Under the pieces are notes generated by a model, which was given only the letters and a program-made list of their open reading frames with translations, did not search any database and was not told the origin of the DNA. Made by a program: the position numbers and the translations under genes. From Companilactobacillus mishanensis (GTDB lineage: Bacteria; Bacillota; Bacilli; Lactobacillales; Lactobacillaceae), in contig NZ_RHON01000001.1 of assembly GCF_003946505.1 (NCBI RefSeq), forward strand, positions 472,740-536,739: a stretch of DNA of 64,000 bases, given 5' to 3'. This document shows positions 8,769 through 17,554 of the stretch, one piece after another (position 1 is the stretch's first letter; every line of letters begins with the position of its first letter).

Positions 8769-8858
8769 TTAATTGTCCGGACAACGATGACAATCAAAAA
8801 AATAAGTCTAATGTAGGCTTATTTATTTTTACCCAAATTACATTTTGGAGGTGTAATT

Positions 8859-9983
8859 ATGCAAGTATATAAGCGGGGTAAAACATGGACATACCGAGTT
8901 TGGATAACTAATAAATATGGAAAGAGAGTCTCTTCTTCCCAAGGCGGGTTCAAAACTAAGCAGGAAGCAACAACCACTGGGTTAGAGATTGCATTAAAAG
9001 CAAAACAATCTGGAATATCCAAACGTGAAAATACTACCTTTCACGATTATTATGTATACTGGATTAACACTTACAAAATCGGTCGACTAGATATTACCAG
9101 CGAAAGAAAATATAAGCTGATTGATAAATTAATTGAAAAGCAATTCGGTAATACCCTACTCAAAGATATAAGTCGTACTGAGTATCAGAAAATGATTGAT
9201 ACATATGCCGAAAATCATGCAAGAAAAACCGTGAATGAAGTCAATGGCAGGATTCGAAAAGTCGTACAAGGTGCCATTGATGAAAGAATCATATACAGTG
9301 ACTTCACACGAAACATTTTTATTTCCGGGCTTGCAAGTAAATCTTCTAATCTAAAATACATTGAAGAAAACCAAGCGCAGAAATTAAAAGAAATGTGTTT
9401 AGACAGTGCTAGTATGATCGCCATTACAAATTATGAGATTGTATTTGGATTGTTAACTGGTTGCCGCATTGGTGAAGTTATGGGTTTAACCTGGGATTGT
9501 GTTGACTTCAAGAATAAAAATGTGAACATTAACAAATCTTATGATTATGTTAATTACACTGGATTCAAACCAACAAAAACAGTATCGTCAATCCGAGTTA
9601 TATCAATACCTAATGATTTAGTTGCAATGTTAAAAAAGCTCAAAGCAGAACAATCTGAGTTGTTTATAAAACAAGGTGACCGTGACCCGGAAAATCTTGT
9701 GTTTAGAAATGCTGATCATAAAATATCCTCCGACAATGGTGTTAATCATAACTTGAAAAACAAACTGAAAAAAATTAAAGGTGCCACTCCAATTACATTT
9801 CATGGACTACGGCATACCCATGACTCAATATTAATTTCAAACGGAGTAGACATCAGCTATATATCCGAACGGCTTGGACATAAAGACATAACAATTACCC
9901 TTCGTGTTTACTCACACTTACTAAAAAAAGCAAAGATTGAACAAAACAATAAAGCAATGAAAGTACTGTCATCTCAACTGTAA
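8859..9983 (+). CDS. int: phage/ICE-type tyrosine recombinase (integrase)
   Basis: Site-specific recombinase of 374 residues. The N-terminal part (about 1-50) is an AP2-like arm-binding domain (KTWTYRVWITNKYGKRV), followed by a SAM-like core-binding domain (about 58-160) and the catalytic domain with Arg203 (TGCRIGE), His315/Arg318 (HGLRHTH), His341 (LGHKD) and Tyr351 (RVYSHL); the set is complete, so it is probably active. TTTGGAGG precedes the ATG. The stop is immediately followed by the right 140-bp repeat and the tRNA-Gly 3' end, the usual place for an integrase that uses a tRNA target. Confidence 0.95.
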   Translation: MQVYKRGKTWTYRVWITNKYGKRVSSSQGGFKTKQEATTTGLEIALKAKQSGISKRENTTFHDYYVYWINTYKIGRLDITSERKYKLIDKLIEKQFGNTLLKDISRTEYQKMIDTYAENHARKTVNEVNGRIRKVVQGAIDERIIYSDFTRNIFISGLASKSSNLKYIEENQAQKLKEMCLDSASMIAITNYEIVFGLLTGCRIGEVMGLTWDCVDFKNKNVNINKSYDYVNYTGFKPTKTVSSIRVISIPNDLVAMLKKLKAEQSELFIKQGDRDPENLVFRNADHKISSDNGVNHNLKNKLKKIKGATPITFHGLRHTHDSILISNGVDISYISERLGHKDITITLRVYSHLLKKAKIEQNNKAMKVLSSQL

Positions 9984-10123
9984 TTTGTGTGATTTTTGTG
10001 TGATTCAATCACACAAATGCAGTTTTGCATAGAATTGCAAAAAACAAGAACCGCTATATACCAGTGTATACAGCGGTTTTAAGTTTACATAACAACTCTA
10101 AAATGTGCTAAAAAAGCGAACTA
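9984..10123. repeat. right copy of 140-bp direct repeat, running into tRNA-Gly
   Basis: Starts right after the integrase stop. Contains TTTGTGTGATTTTTGTGTGA (two direct TTTGTGTGA-type motifs, likely integrase arm sites), the hairpin TTGTGTGAT/ATCACACAA, and the same terminator hairpin as the left copy, then AAAAAAGCGAACTA whose last part is the tRNA-Gly acceptor end. Confidence 0.8.
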
Positions 10124-10185
10124 CGAGAATCGAACTCGCGACACTAGCTTGGGAAGCTGGTATTTTACCATTAAACTAAGTTCGC
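10115..10185 (-). tRNA. tRNA-Gly, anticodon reads CCC
   Basis: Minus-strand cloverleaf: acceptor GCGAACT/AGTTCGC, D arm GTTTAATGGTAAAA, T arm GCGAG-TTCGATT-CTCGT. The anticodon loop is TTCCCAA between CCAGC and GCTAG, giving anticodon CCC; one C-A mismatch is present in that stem. The common tRNA-Gly(TCC) has loop CTTCCAA, so this looks like the isoacceptor for GGG. The 3' end is the attachment site of the neighbouring integrase unit. Confidence 0.9.
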
Positions 10186-10392
10186 ATATATAAATCATAC
10201 AACACAAATATTATACCCTATCTTGTAATAAATTGATAAAATTTTATTTCCAACTCTAGAATTACAATTTGATAAAATTTATTTTAAATTATCGAATCAA
10301 TTCGCGATATAAATTGATTTATCAGCATTGGTATCCTAAAATCGAAGATAACGATAGATTTCTATCAATATCGTCACGAGGAGAAGAAAGAA

Positions 10393-10890
10393 ATGAAAAA
10401 AACTATAGTTACGTTGATGGCTGCTATCACTTTGATGGGAACTGCAACATTTGCTACTGCTTGTTCAACTAACGGTGCAAAGACAGAACAAGCAGAAACA
10501 CATTCTGCTAAGAAAATTACCAAAGATGAAATCAAAGGTCAAAAATATGTCGGTGTAAGTAAAGACAACAAAGACCAATACTTAACATTCTTTAGCGGCA
10601 AGGATAACAAGACTACTGCTCATTACCAAGTTGACAAGAAGGGTAACAAGAAGTCAATTTCATACTTTGCAACTAAGCCTCAACCAAAACTAGTTATCAA
10701 CAAAAAGAACCCTAAACAATTCAAGCTTACTGGTGGAATGAACGTTATGTCAGCTCCAGAATTCCACTATGATCAATATTCTAAAAAAGTTGGTAAAACA
10801 ACAATTCAAACTCCAGATGGCAAAAAGTGGAAATTAAACACTCAAAAGCAATCTAAGATGATTGATGCACTTCAAAAAGAAGCTAAATAA
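10393..10890 (+). CDS. putative lipoprotein of 165 residues
   Basis: N-terminal signal sequence MKKTIVTLMAAITLMG followed by ATACS with a cysteine near residue 24, a weak lipobox, so the protein is probably lipid-anchored or at least secreted. The mature part is lysine-rich and soluble with no domain I recognise. GAGGAG lies nine bases before the ATG. It stands alone, with a terminator shared with the convergent large surface protein gene. Confidence 0.75.
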   Translation: MKKTIVTLMAAITLMGTATFATACSTNGAKTEQAETHSAKKITKDEIKGQKYVGVSKDNKDQYLTFFSGKDNKTTAHYQVDKKGNKKSISYFATKPQPKLVINKKNPKQFKLTGGMNVMSAPEFHYDQYSKKVGKTTIQTPDGKKWKLNTQKQSKMIDALQKEAK

Positions 10891-10895
10891 TTTCA

Positions 10896-10931
10896 AAAAG
10901 ACCCCAAATCATATGATTTGGAGTTTTTTTT
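10896..10931. terminator. bidirectional terminator
   Basis: CCAAATC-ATAT-GATTTGG hairpin with A run before and T run after, between two convergent genes. Confidence 0.85.
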
Positions 10932-13140
10932 ATAACGTATCGGCCATTGTCCAAGTTACCTTGGCCTTATATTTCCCTTTTGCCATTGGGACTTCGTTGG
11001 CACACATCTTTAGACCACGGTCTTTCTCCCAAAAAACGCCGTCACAATCTGTGGTTGTATCTTTCTTAATGTCGTTTTGCGGAACTACGACACTCTCCCT
11101 ACTTAAATCTGAATAATTACCTTCAGCATTGTAATATCTTAAACTGACTGGTAATACTTCTTTTGAACTCTCATCTTGAAATGGAGTTTCTTGCGTTACA
11201 TAGAGCGTGTAATGGGATTTCTCCCGGCGTTGATCATCGACTGACATTACAGAATCTCGAATGTCATTAAAATTTTCCCTATTATAGACTTTATCTTTTT
11301 GAAACAAGTGATGGCGTCCAAACATGATATTGTTGGCGGATAGCTTAATGGAATTTGTCCTGAAATGTATGATTACATTATTTCCAACTTTCATATATCC
11401 GTCTTCTTCACTTTGACTACCACCATTTGGATTTCCTGATTGCCCAGTTACAAATGGAGTTGTTATAAAATTGCCCTTTTCATTAGTTCCAGTCACTACT
11501 AATTTTACTGAAACAACATGCTTAGCTTGCGATTCTGTGAATTCGAATCCACCCACTTCTAACTGGTAATCGGAATTAATTTTGAAATCCTTGTTGTCTA
11601 AAACTTTTCCATCCAGCTTAACTTCTTTGATATCACTTAATTTTGTACTTGAATGTAATGGCAATTTATATTTACCAAATTTTAGTTCCCGCTTCGGATC
11701 GTCATTTGTTAGTTCACTCTCAAATAACAATTCGTCTCCTTTAATTACTTCGTGAACTGCCTTGTCGTAATTATTTTTATCTTGATAAGTTAAATCTTGT
11801 ATAGAAGTTTTAACTTCAATTTTTGGAGTTCCTCCCATGTTTACGTAAAGCCGTGCTTTGTTAGTCTTGAAATGAAAATTAGTTACCATATTACCAGTCG
11901 TAAATTCACAATAATACTGATAATTATTCCATTCTTTTTTCACGTGCTTCAATGTTAATGATAAATCCCTTTCACCTTTGTCAGAAATTTTTTCTGATCT
12001 ACCTTTTGTATCGACTTGAAACCATTTAGTCGTGTAATCTTTCGGCAAAGTTTTTGGATCCATTCCTTTAACTTCAAAGTATGCAGTTTTACCTTGATCG
12101 ACCGTTACATCATTTAAACCACCCCCTACAGTGACTTTTGTTTTATCTTTCATAATGGTTCCTTCGGCTCCGGTAAATGTACCTGTGATGTTTACAACAC
12201 CTTCTGCACCGATTTCGTTACCCTGAATCTCCCCAGTATCACGATTAACTTTAGCAACTGACTCATTATCACCCTCCCAAGTGATATTCCCAGTCGCATT
12301 TCCTGGAACAGTGGTTCCATGAGCATAAGTTACATTATCAGTATTTTTTGAATTGAAAATATAATCATGCTCGACTCTAGCTGAAAAACCTTTTGCCTTG
12401 ATGGGTTTATCAACAACTTCGACTTCGGCAATTTTTGAATCATAATGAGTGTTACCTATGATGCCTAATAGACCTGCAGAATATGCTCTGACAAAGTAAT
12501 AGTACTTACCTTCTTTTGTTGAGCTAAAAGTATAATCATGATGCTTATGAGATGGTTCTCCCGAACTAACTCGTTTCCAAGATTTCTTATCTTTAGGTTT
12601 GGTACTTGTGTACCAACGATAATTTGGAACAACATCTTTTAAAATCAAGACACCTTTTAATCTCCCCCAAACTGATTCAATGAAACGAGATCTAATAGAA
12701 ATTTCTTCGCCTTTTCCCACTGAATACAGTGGTTTTGGTTGAACAAGAAATCCACTATCATAAACTATTCCCATTCCCATTCCAATCGGGCTTGCTTCAT
12801 GGTAATCTGACCAATTTCTTGTATCTATATAATCATCATGCGTGCCTTCCTCTGAAGATGAATTGTCCGAATTGGTTTGGGTTTCAACTTCTGGTGAATC
12901 CTGATTTTTATCATCTGCAACTTCTTCAGTATTATTTGGATCTATCTCACTTGTATCGATTTGATTTGTATCGATTGATCCAGTAGAAGAATTCGAATTT
13001 TGATTTTCATTCACATTTGAAATTGTTGTTTCTGGATCTTCCACAGCTTGAGCAACTGCCAAATAGCAACCTGCCACATGCAGAAGAACTAATATACTTC
13101 CCACTAATAGAATAATTGTTCTATATATTTTTTTGTTCAT
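10930..13140 (-). CDS. large secreted surface protein with Ig-like regions and WxL-like C-terminal end
   Basis: A 736-residue protein with a signal peptide (about 1-32, hydrophobic IILLVGSILVLLHVAG), an Asn/Ser/Asp-rich linker to about residue 105, several beta-rich regions including a BIG2-like segment (GNITWEGDNESVAKVNRDTG, about 280-335), and an end reading KAKVTWTMADTL. That last motif resembles the terminal WxL strand of the three surface proteins at 22459-30745. There is no LPXTG, so non-covalent wall binding or release is likely. Two cysteines near the end (TDCDGVFW and KMCANE) are unusual. GGGGA precedes the ATG. Substrate or partner unknown. Confidence 0.75.
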   Translation of the reverse strand: MNKKIYRTIILLVGSILVLLHVAGCYLAVAQAVEDPETTISNVNENQNSNSSTGSIDTNQIDTSEIDPNNTEEVADDKNQDSPEVETQTNSDNSSSEEGTHDDYIDTRNWSDYHEASPIGMGMGIVYDSGFLVQPKPLYSVGKGEEISIRSRFIESVWGRLKGVLILKDVVPNYRWYTSTKPKDKKSWKRVSSGEPSHKHHDYTFSSTKEGKYYYFVRAYSAGLLGIIGNTHYDSKIAEVEVVDKPIKAKGFSARVEHDYIFNSKNTDNVTYAHGTTVPGNATGNITWEGDNESVAKVNRDTGEIQGNEIGAEGVVNITGTFTGAEGTIMKDKTKVTVGGGLNDVTVDQGKTAYFEVKGMDPKTLPKDYTTKWFQVDTKGRSEKISDKGERDLSLTLKHVKKEWNNYQYYCEFTTGNMVTNFHFKTNKARLYVNMGGTPKIEVKTSIQDLTYQDKNNYDKAVHEVIKGDELLFESELTNDDPKRELKFGKYKLPLHSSTKLSDIKEVKLDGKVLDNKDFKINSDYQLEVGGFEFTESQAKHVVSVKLVVTGTNEKGNFITTPFVTGQSGNPNGGSQSEEDGYMKVGNNVIIHFRTNSIKLSANNIMFGRHHLFQKDKVYNRENFNDIRDSVMSVDDQRREKSHYTLYVTQETPFQDESSKEVLPVSLRYYNAEGNYSDLSRESVVVPQNDIKKDTTTDCDGVFWEKDRGLKMCANEVPMAKGKYKAKVTWTMADTL

Positions 13141-13424
13141 CTTCTTTCCCCAACCTTCTATAGCTTGCTCAATAAAATCTAACCGTTTGTATTAGCTATC
13201 CGATTTCACATCAAACAATAAAGGATTATGACAGCGATTTCAAATTTAAGTTTTTATTTTTTGAACCCCGCAAATACGTATATGTTAACGTTTTCACTTT
13301 AATATAAATTGATATTATAAAATTTTACCGAAAGAACAACTTCAAATTAAAAATAAATAATAAGTAATTTAGTGATTATATTAATTAGTTTCACAAACTA
13401 TGATTTGACAAAAATTTAACATAA
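13141..13424. other. AT-rich intergenic stretch with a cre-like site
   Basis: Upstream region of the large surface protein. No gene seen. At 13282-13297 ATGTTAACGTTTTCAC matches the CcpA cre consensus WTGNNARCGNWWWCAW at every position but the last, about 145 bases before the start codon. A weak promoter for the minus strand (TTGTTT-N18-TAATAC) lies nearer the gene. CcpA control is an inference. Confidence 0.4.
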
Positions 13425-13463
13425 CAAAAAAAGCTCCCCAGAATATTGTTCTGGAGAGCTTTT
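13425..13463 (-). terminator. glnA terminator
   Basis: AGCTCTCCAGAACAATATTCTGGGGAGCT hairpin (minus strand) followed by T run, 25 bases after the glnA stop. Confidence 0.88.
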
Positions 13464-13487
13464 GTGAAATTTGAAGATTTATTAAAA

Positions 13488-14816
13488 TTAGTATAGTGGC
13501 ATATAAGTGTCACGTTCCCATTGAGAAACTGTTTGACAATACTTATCCCACTCTGCATTCTTAGCAGCAAATAAACTATTTGTGAGGCCTTTACCTAATG
13601 ATGATTGTACGAACTCATCTTTTCTCAAAGCCTTCAATGAATTATGTAATGTTGATGGTAATTCATGAATTCCAAGTTCCTCACGGCGTTCATCTGTCAT
13701 AGCATAAATGTTTTCTTTTACTTCTGGCATCAAATCATAGTTACTTTGGAGACCATCAAGACCGGCGTCCAAAATACATGCGATTGCCAAATATGGATTT
13801 GTTGTTGGATCAACACTTCTCATTTCAATACGTTTTGACTTACCTTTAGCAGCAGGTACACGTACTAATGGTGATCTATTTTTACTTGACCAGGCGATGT
13901 ATGTTGGTGCTTCATATCCTGGTACTAAACGTTTGTAAGAATTAATAGTTGGATTATTAACGGCAGTTAGTGCACGAGCATGAGTTAAGATACCACTCAA
14001 GAATTGTTTAGCTAAGTCAGACAGCATATCATTTTCGTCATCAAAGATATTATCGTCACCTTTGAACAATGACATATTGATATGCATACCTGATCCGTTT
14101 ATACCTTGTAATGGTTTTGGCATGAATGTTGCATATAGACCATGTCTTCTAGCAACTGTCTTTACAACTAACTTAAATGTTTGAATACTGTCAGCTGCAG
14201 AAATTGCATCTTCATACTTGAAATCAATTTCTTGTTGACCTGGTGCTACTTCGTGGTGACTTGCTTCAACTTCAAAGCCCATCTTTTCAAGAATCAAGAC
14301 AATGTCACGACGACAATTTTCACCTAAATCAACTGGTGAAAAGTCAAAGTAGCTACCATCATCATTAAGCTTCAATGTTGGTTGGCCATTTTCATCTGTG
14401 TTAAATAGGAAGAATTCAGGCTCTGGTCCAATATTGAAATCTGTATAGCCCATCGATCTCATTTTTTCAATAATACGAGCTAGGTTTGTACGAGGATCTC
14501 CAGCAAATGGCTTACCATCTGTTGTGTAAATATCACAAATCAAACGTGCAACTTTACCATGTTCTGATCCCCATGGGAATACTAACCATGTTCTTAGATC
14601 TGGGTGAAGTAGCATATCGCTTTCTTCTATTCTAGTGAAACCATCGATTGAAGATCCATCGAATGTAATCTTGTTTGCAAGCACCTTATCTATCTGTGAA
14701 ACAGGCACCTCAACGTTCTTAATCATACCGTTGATGTCTGTAAACATTAAACAGATAAATTCAACATTTTCTTCACTTGCCATTTCTTTAATGTCTTCAG
14801 CAGAATACTTATGCAA
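13488..14816 (-). CDS. glnA: glutamine synthetase, type I, TTG start
   Basis: Makes glutamine from glutamate, ammonia and ATP. The 442-residue product has the expected motifs: DGSSIDGF, the EPEFFLF metal site, [25 protein letters not shown], and the C-terminal AYNPY-equivalent [11 protein letters not shown] with [10 protein letters not shown]; length fits the Firmicute GSI-alpha form (about 444). An ATG 50 codons upstream exists, but AAGGAG lies seven bases before TTG at 14814-14816 ([11 protein letters not shown]) and a consensus promoter lies inside the extra frame, so the TTG is the start. No glnR is adjacent, unlike the usual glnRA pair. A terminator follows. Confidence 0.95.
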   Translation of the reverse strand: MHKYSAEDIKEMASEENVEFICLMFTDINGMIKNVEVPVSQIDKVLANKITFDGSSIDGFTRIEESDMLLHPDLRTWLVFPWGSEHGKVARLICDIYTTDGKPFAGDPRTNLARIIEKMRSMGYTDFNIGPEPEFFLFNTDENGQPTLKLNDDGSYFDFSPVDLGENCRRDIVLILEKMGFEVEASHHEVAPGQQEIDFKYEDAISAADSIQTFKLVVKTVARRHGLYATFMPKPLQGINGSGMHINMSLFKGDDNIFDDENDMLSDLAKQFLSGILTHARALTAVNNPTINSYKRLVPGYEAPTYIAWSSKNRSPLVRVPAAKGKSKRIEMRSVDPTTNPYLAIACILDAGLDGLQSNYDLMPEVKENIYAMTDERREELGIHELPSTLHNSLKALRKDEFVQSSLGKGLTNSLFAAKNAEWDKYCQTVSQWERDTYMPLY

Positions 14817-14901
14817 TTTGATCGCTCCTTTTCTTGTATATACCAATTTTGTTCTGTCACTAAAAATCGTTAATCCAATAACAAATTTTAACAATAAAAC
14901 G

Positions 14902-14930
14902 ATAATACCAATTTCAATTAATACTGTCAA
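14902..14930 (-). promoter_or_regulatory. sigma-A promoter of glnA
   Basis: TTGACA (14925-14930), 17-base spacer, TATTAT (14902-14907) on the minus strand, about 85 bases before the TTG start. It falls within the upstream in-frame extension, which supports the shorter protein. Confidence 0.8.
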
Positions 14931-15057
14931 ATTATTCTTTGTAATATATTTAACAATTAATAACATACCATGAAAATTACTTTAAAATAGCATGATTTTA
15001 GAAAAAATTATTTAACTTTTTCGATTGACTTCTATATCGTTAACAGTTAAATTATAT

Positions 15058-15098
15058 ATGCGAACAAAATACGGAATTTATTTGAATATAGTTCGCAT
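15058..15098 (+). promoter_or_regulatory. inverted pair of PurBox-like operators upstream of guaC
   Basis: ATGCGAAC (15058-15065) and GTTCGCAT (15091-15098) form a perfect inverted pair. Read outward each half resembles the PurR box of lactic acid bacteria (AWWWCCGAACWWT): ATATGCGAACAAA and, on the other strand, AAATGCGAACTAT. They lie 20-60 bases before guaC. PurR control is inferred from the match. Confidence 0.6.
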
Positions 15099-15116
15099 TT
15101 TGGAGAGTATAAAATA

Positions 15117-16091
15117 ATGGAAGTTTTTGATTACGAAGATATTCAGTTAGTTCCGAATAAATGTATAGTAAATAGCCGTTCAGAATGTGATACTAGCATT
15201 CAATTTGGACCTAAAAAGTTCAAAATTCCCGTGGTTCCTGCAAATATGCAAACTGTTGTTGATGAAAATCTCGCAGAATATTTAGCAAAAAACGGATATT
15301 TCTATATTATGCATCGTTTTGAACCAAATAAGAGAATTGACTTCATCAAAAATATGAATGAAAAAGGACTTTATAGTTCAATTAGTTTAGGAATCAAGGA
15401 TGAAGAATTTGCGTTTATCAATGAAATTGATAAACAAAATTTGAAACCTGACTACATTACTATTGATGTCGCTCATGGTCACAGTGACCGAGTTATCGAA
15501 ATGATCAAATATGTTAAGAATTATCTACCAGATACTTTTCTAATAGCTGGTAACGTTGGTACACCTGAAGGCGTCCGTGAATTGGAAAATGCAGGAGCAG
15601 ATGCCACAAAAGTTGGTATCGGACCTGGTCGTGCCTGCATCACAAAAATCAAAACGGGCTTCGGTACAGGTGGATGGCAATTAGCTGCTATCAGATTATG
15701 CGCTAAAGCCACAAACAAACCTATTATTGCTGATGGTGGAATTAGAAATGATGGAGATATTGCAAAATCCATCCGATTTGGAGCTAGCATGGTCATGATT
15801 GGATCACTTCTCGCCGGACATGAAGAATCTCCTGGTGAAACCGTTATGAAGGACGGGGTGAAGTATAAAGAATATTTTGGATCTGCTTCTCAATACCAAA
15901 AAGGTGTTTACAAAAATGTCGAGGGTAAAAAGATGTTGATCAAGTGTCGTGGAAATATCAAAGATACCCTTCGTGAAATGCAAGAAGATCTTCAATCTGC
16001 CATCTCATATGCGGGTGGAAACGACTTAATGTCCTTACGTCGAGTTGATTATGTGATCGTTAAAAACTCGATCTACAACGGTGATATTTAA
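15117..16091 (+). CDS. guaC: GMP reductase
   Basis: Reduces GMP to IMP with NADPH, linking guanine and adenine nucleotide pools. The 324-residue product is an IMPDH/GMPR TIM barrel: VPANMQTV near the start, the active-site loop [17 protein letters not shown] with the catalytic Cys, then IIADGGIR and [12 protein letters not shown] for phosphate binding. Length and the absence of a CBS pair point to GuaC of the Firmicute type rather than GuaB. GGAGAG precedes the ATG. Single gene between glnA (divergent) and a strong terminator, with a probable PurR operator pair upstream. Confidence 0.95.
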   Translation: MEVFDYEDIQLVPNKCIVNSRSECDTSIQFGPKKFKIPVVPANMQTVVDENLAEYLAKNGYFYIMHRFEPNKRIDFIKNMNEKGLYSSISLGIKDEEFAFINEIDKQNLKPDYITIDVAHGHSDRVIEMIKYVKNYLPDTFLIAGNVGTPEGVRELENAGADATKVGIGPGRACITKIKTGFGTGGWQLAAIRLCAKATNKPIIADGGIRNDGDIAKSIRFGASMVMIGSLLAGHEESPGETVMKDGVKYKEYFGSASQYQKGVYKNVEGKKMLIKCRGNIKDTLREMQEDLQSAISYAGGNDLMSLRRVDYVIVKNSIYNGDI

Positions 16092-16105
16092 AAAAATAGA
16101 CAAAC

Positions 16106-16140
16106 AAAAAGCTGACGACTGGGTAATCGTCAGCTTTTTT
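16106..16140 (+). terminator. guaC terminator
   Basis: AAAGCTGACGA and TCGTCAGCTTT pair around CTGGGTAA, followed by T run, 15 bases after the guaC stop. Confidence 0.9.
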
Positions 16141-16141
16141 A

Positions 16142-16384
16142 ATGAATGGGATAGTTCATTGTTCAATTTGATAAATAAGTATTTTGTTTTCTAACCGTAG
16201 CTTAGCGAACAGGATACCTCTCCTATCAAATTTAACATTACCATAACATAAGAACACAAATTTAAATAGTATATTTGCTCAAAATCTTAAATTTCTCATT
16301 CAATATTATTTGTTATTCGGTCATATCCTACCACAACCAAATCTAAATGTAGACAACAAATCTTTGATTCGGAAGAATCAAATT
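16142..16384. other. intergenic stretch with an orphan strong ribosome site
   Basis: No gene I can support. On the minus strand AAGGAGGTG (16385-16393) is a near-perfect Shine-Dalgarno, six bases before a TTG that opens only 12 codons, with TTTGATTCTTCCGAATCAAA forming a hairpin right there. It may serve a very short peptide, or be an accident at the end of the small frame 16385-16522. The rest is AT-rich with nothing recognisable. Confidence 0.35.
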
Positions 16385-16522
16385 TCACCTCCTTAAGTGT
16401 ATTTTCTTTTCTATTATATGAACTCTTGCTTGTTTATTTCGCTTAGAAACGTTCCTGTCATTCGGTAAAAATAAAATGCCAATTAAGATAAAGAAACTTA
16501 AAAGTACTAATATGGGACTCAA
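16385..16522 (-). CDS. possible 45-residue single-pass membrane protein after ykcC
   Basis: Directly after the two stop codons of the ykcC-like gene, in the same frame, a TTG opens 45 codons. Residues 4-19 (ILVLLSFFILIGILFL) make one membrane segment followed by a strongly basic tail (KRNKQARVH, KKIHLRR), a typical inside-positive small membrane protein. There is no clear ribosome site of its own, so it could only be made by coupling with ykcC, and it may be chance. Confidence 0.3.
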   Translation of the reverse strand: MSPILVLLSFFILIGILFLPNDRNVSKRNKQARVHIIEKKIHLRR

Positions 16523-16525
16523 TTA

Positions 16526-17494
16526 TTAATTTGAAACCTGTTGTCTTGTATCAAGATGATGAATCGTTTTTGCTCTCTGGTCGAATCCAACCGTTTCACT
16601 GACCACAAATCGTGGACGATCATTAACTTGATCCAAAACCCTTCCTAGATAACTTCCAAAGATTCCCATTGACAGGAATACAAGTCCAACACTAAATAGC
16701 ATTAACGTGATTCCAACAGTCGTGGCCGTAAAACCACCTGTAGCAATCAGATAGATCAGGTAGACCAATCCGCCGACTAATGGCAAAGCTGAAAAGATAT
16801 TAGCCAATTGTAATGGTTTCATTGAAAAAGATGTGATTCCATCCAATGCAAGTTTGATCATTTTTGATAAGGGATATTTAGTCTCACCCGCAATACGTTC
16901 ATGGCGGTGATACTCTACACTAGTTTGCTTGAATCCTATCCAAGTAACTTGACCACGAACAAAGGGATCCTGTTCATGAAGTCTTTGCATTTGTTGAACA
17001 GCCTTACGGTTCATAAGTCTAAAATCACCAGTATCAAGTGGCATATCGATAGTTGCTAGTTTTTTGAAAGTCCGATAAAACATTGCGGAAGTGAATTTTT
17101 TGAAGAATGTCTCTCCATCCCTCTGTTTTCTCTTTCCATAAACGATGTCATAGCCTTCATGCCATTTTTCGATCATTCTAGGTATAACTTCAGGTGGATC
17201 CTGCAAGTCAGCGTCCATGACCACAACAGCGTCTCCCTTGGTATATTGAAGACCTGCTGTGATTGCGAGTTGATGTCCAAAATTTCTTGAAAACTCAACT
17301 AATTTAATATTGTCATTTTTTTCGATTTCAAACTTGATGATTTTTGCTGATTCATCTTTTGAACCATCATCAACGAAAACCAATTCATAATTTTCATCTT
17401 GTTTTGAGACGTATCTTTCTAGGGTTTCGATTGTCGTTTTGATACCAGCTTCTTCATTGAAAACTGGTAAAACAATTGAGATTGTATCTGCCAT
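16526..17494 (-). CDS. ykcC: undecaprenyl-phosphate glycosyltransferase, GT2 (YkcC/CsbB type)
   Basis: Moves a sugar from a nucleotide donor to undecaprenyl phosphate on the inner face of the membrane. The 322-residue product has the GT2 N-terminal fold with IVLPVFNEEAG, FVDDGSKD, and the metal site VVMDADLQDPPE; DTGDFRLMNR and the basic YHRHERIAGETKYP follow; two C-terminal membrane segments (about 235-290) complete the GtrB/CsbB/DPM1 layout. It follows the GT39-type ykcB gene by 60 bases, as in the Bacillus ykcBC pair, so the lipid-linked sugar is probably the donor for YkcB. CTATAGAAAGGAAG gives the ribosome site. Confidence 0.9.
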   Translation of the reverse strand: MADTISIVLPVFNEEAGIKTTIETLERYVSKQDENYELVFVDDGSKDESAKIIKFEIEKNDNIKLVEFSRNFGHQLAITAGLQYTKGDAVVVMDADLQDPPEVIPRMIEKWHEGYDIVYGKRKQRDGETFFKKFTSAMFYRTFKKLATIDMPLDTGDFRLMNRKAVQQMQRLHEQDPFVRGQVTWIGFKQTSVEYHRHERIAGETKYPLSKMIKLALDGITSFSMKPLQLANIFSALPLVGGLVYLIYLIATGGFTATTVGITLMLFSVGLVFLSMGIFGSYLGRVLDQVNDRPRFVVSETVGFDQRAKTIHHLDTRQQVSN

Positions 17495-17554
17495 AATTAG
17501 ACTTCCTTTCTATAGTTATCATCTTAATTGGTAAACCTTTAACTAAACATAAAA

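Larger units (their letters stand above)
8234..10123. mobile_element. 1.89 kb integrase unit at tRNA-Gly
   Basis: The distance between the ends of the two 140-bp repeats is 1890 bases. The unit holds only a PH/SHOCT-type gene (8268-8768) and a complete tyrosine recombinase (8859-9983), and its right end merges into the 3' end of the tRNA-Gly gene. This is either a very small integrative element or what is left of a prophage or ICE after deletion. The left repeat shows that a second, related element once sat at the same tRNA. Confidence 0.65.

Noticed and set aside
8094..10123. CRISPR-like repeat
   Set aside because: Only two copies of a 140-bp unit 1.9 kb apart, ending at a tRNA; this is an attachment-site arrangement.
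14817..14966. N-terminal membrane extension of glutamine synthetase
   Set aside because: A consensus promoter lies inside it and a better start with ribosome site follows; glutamine synthetase is cytoplasmic.
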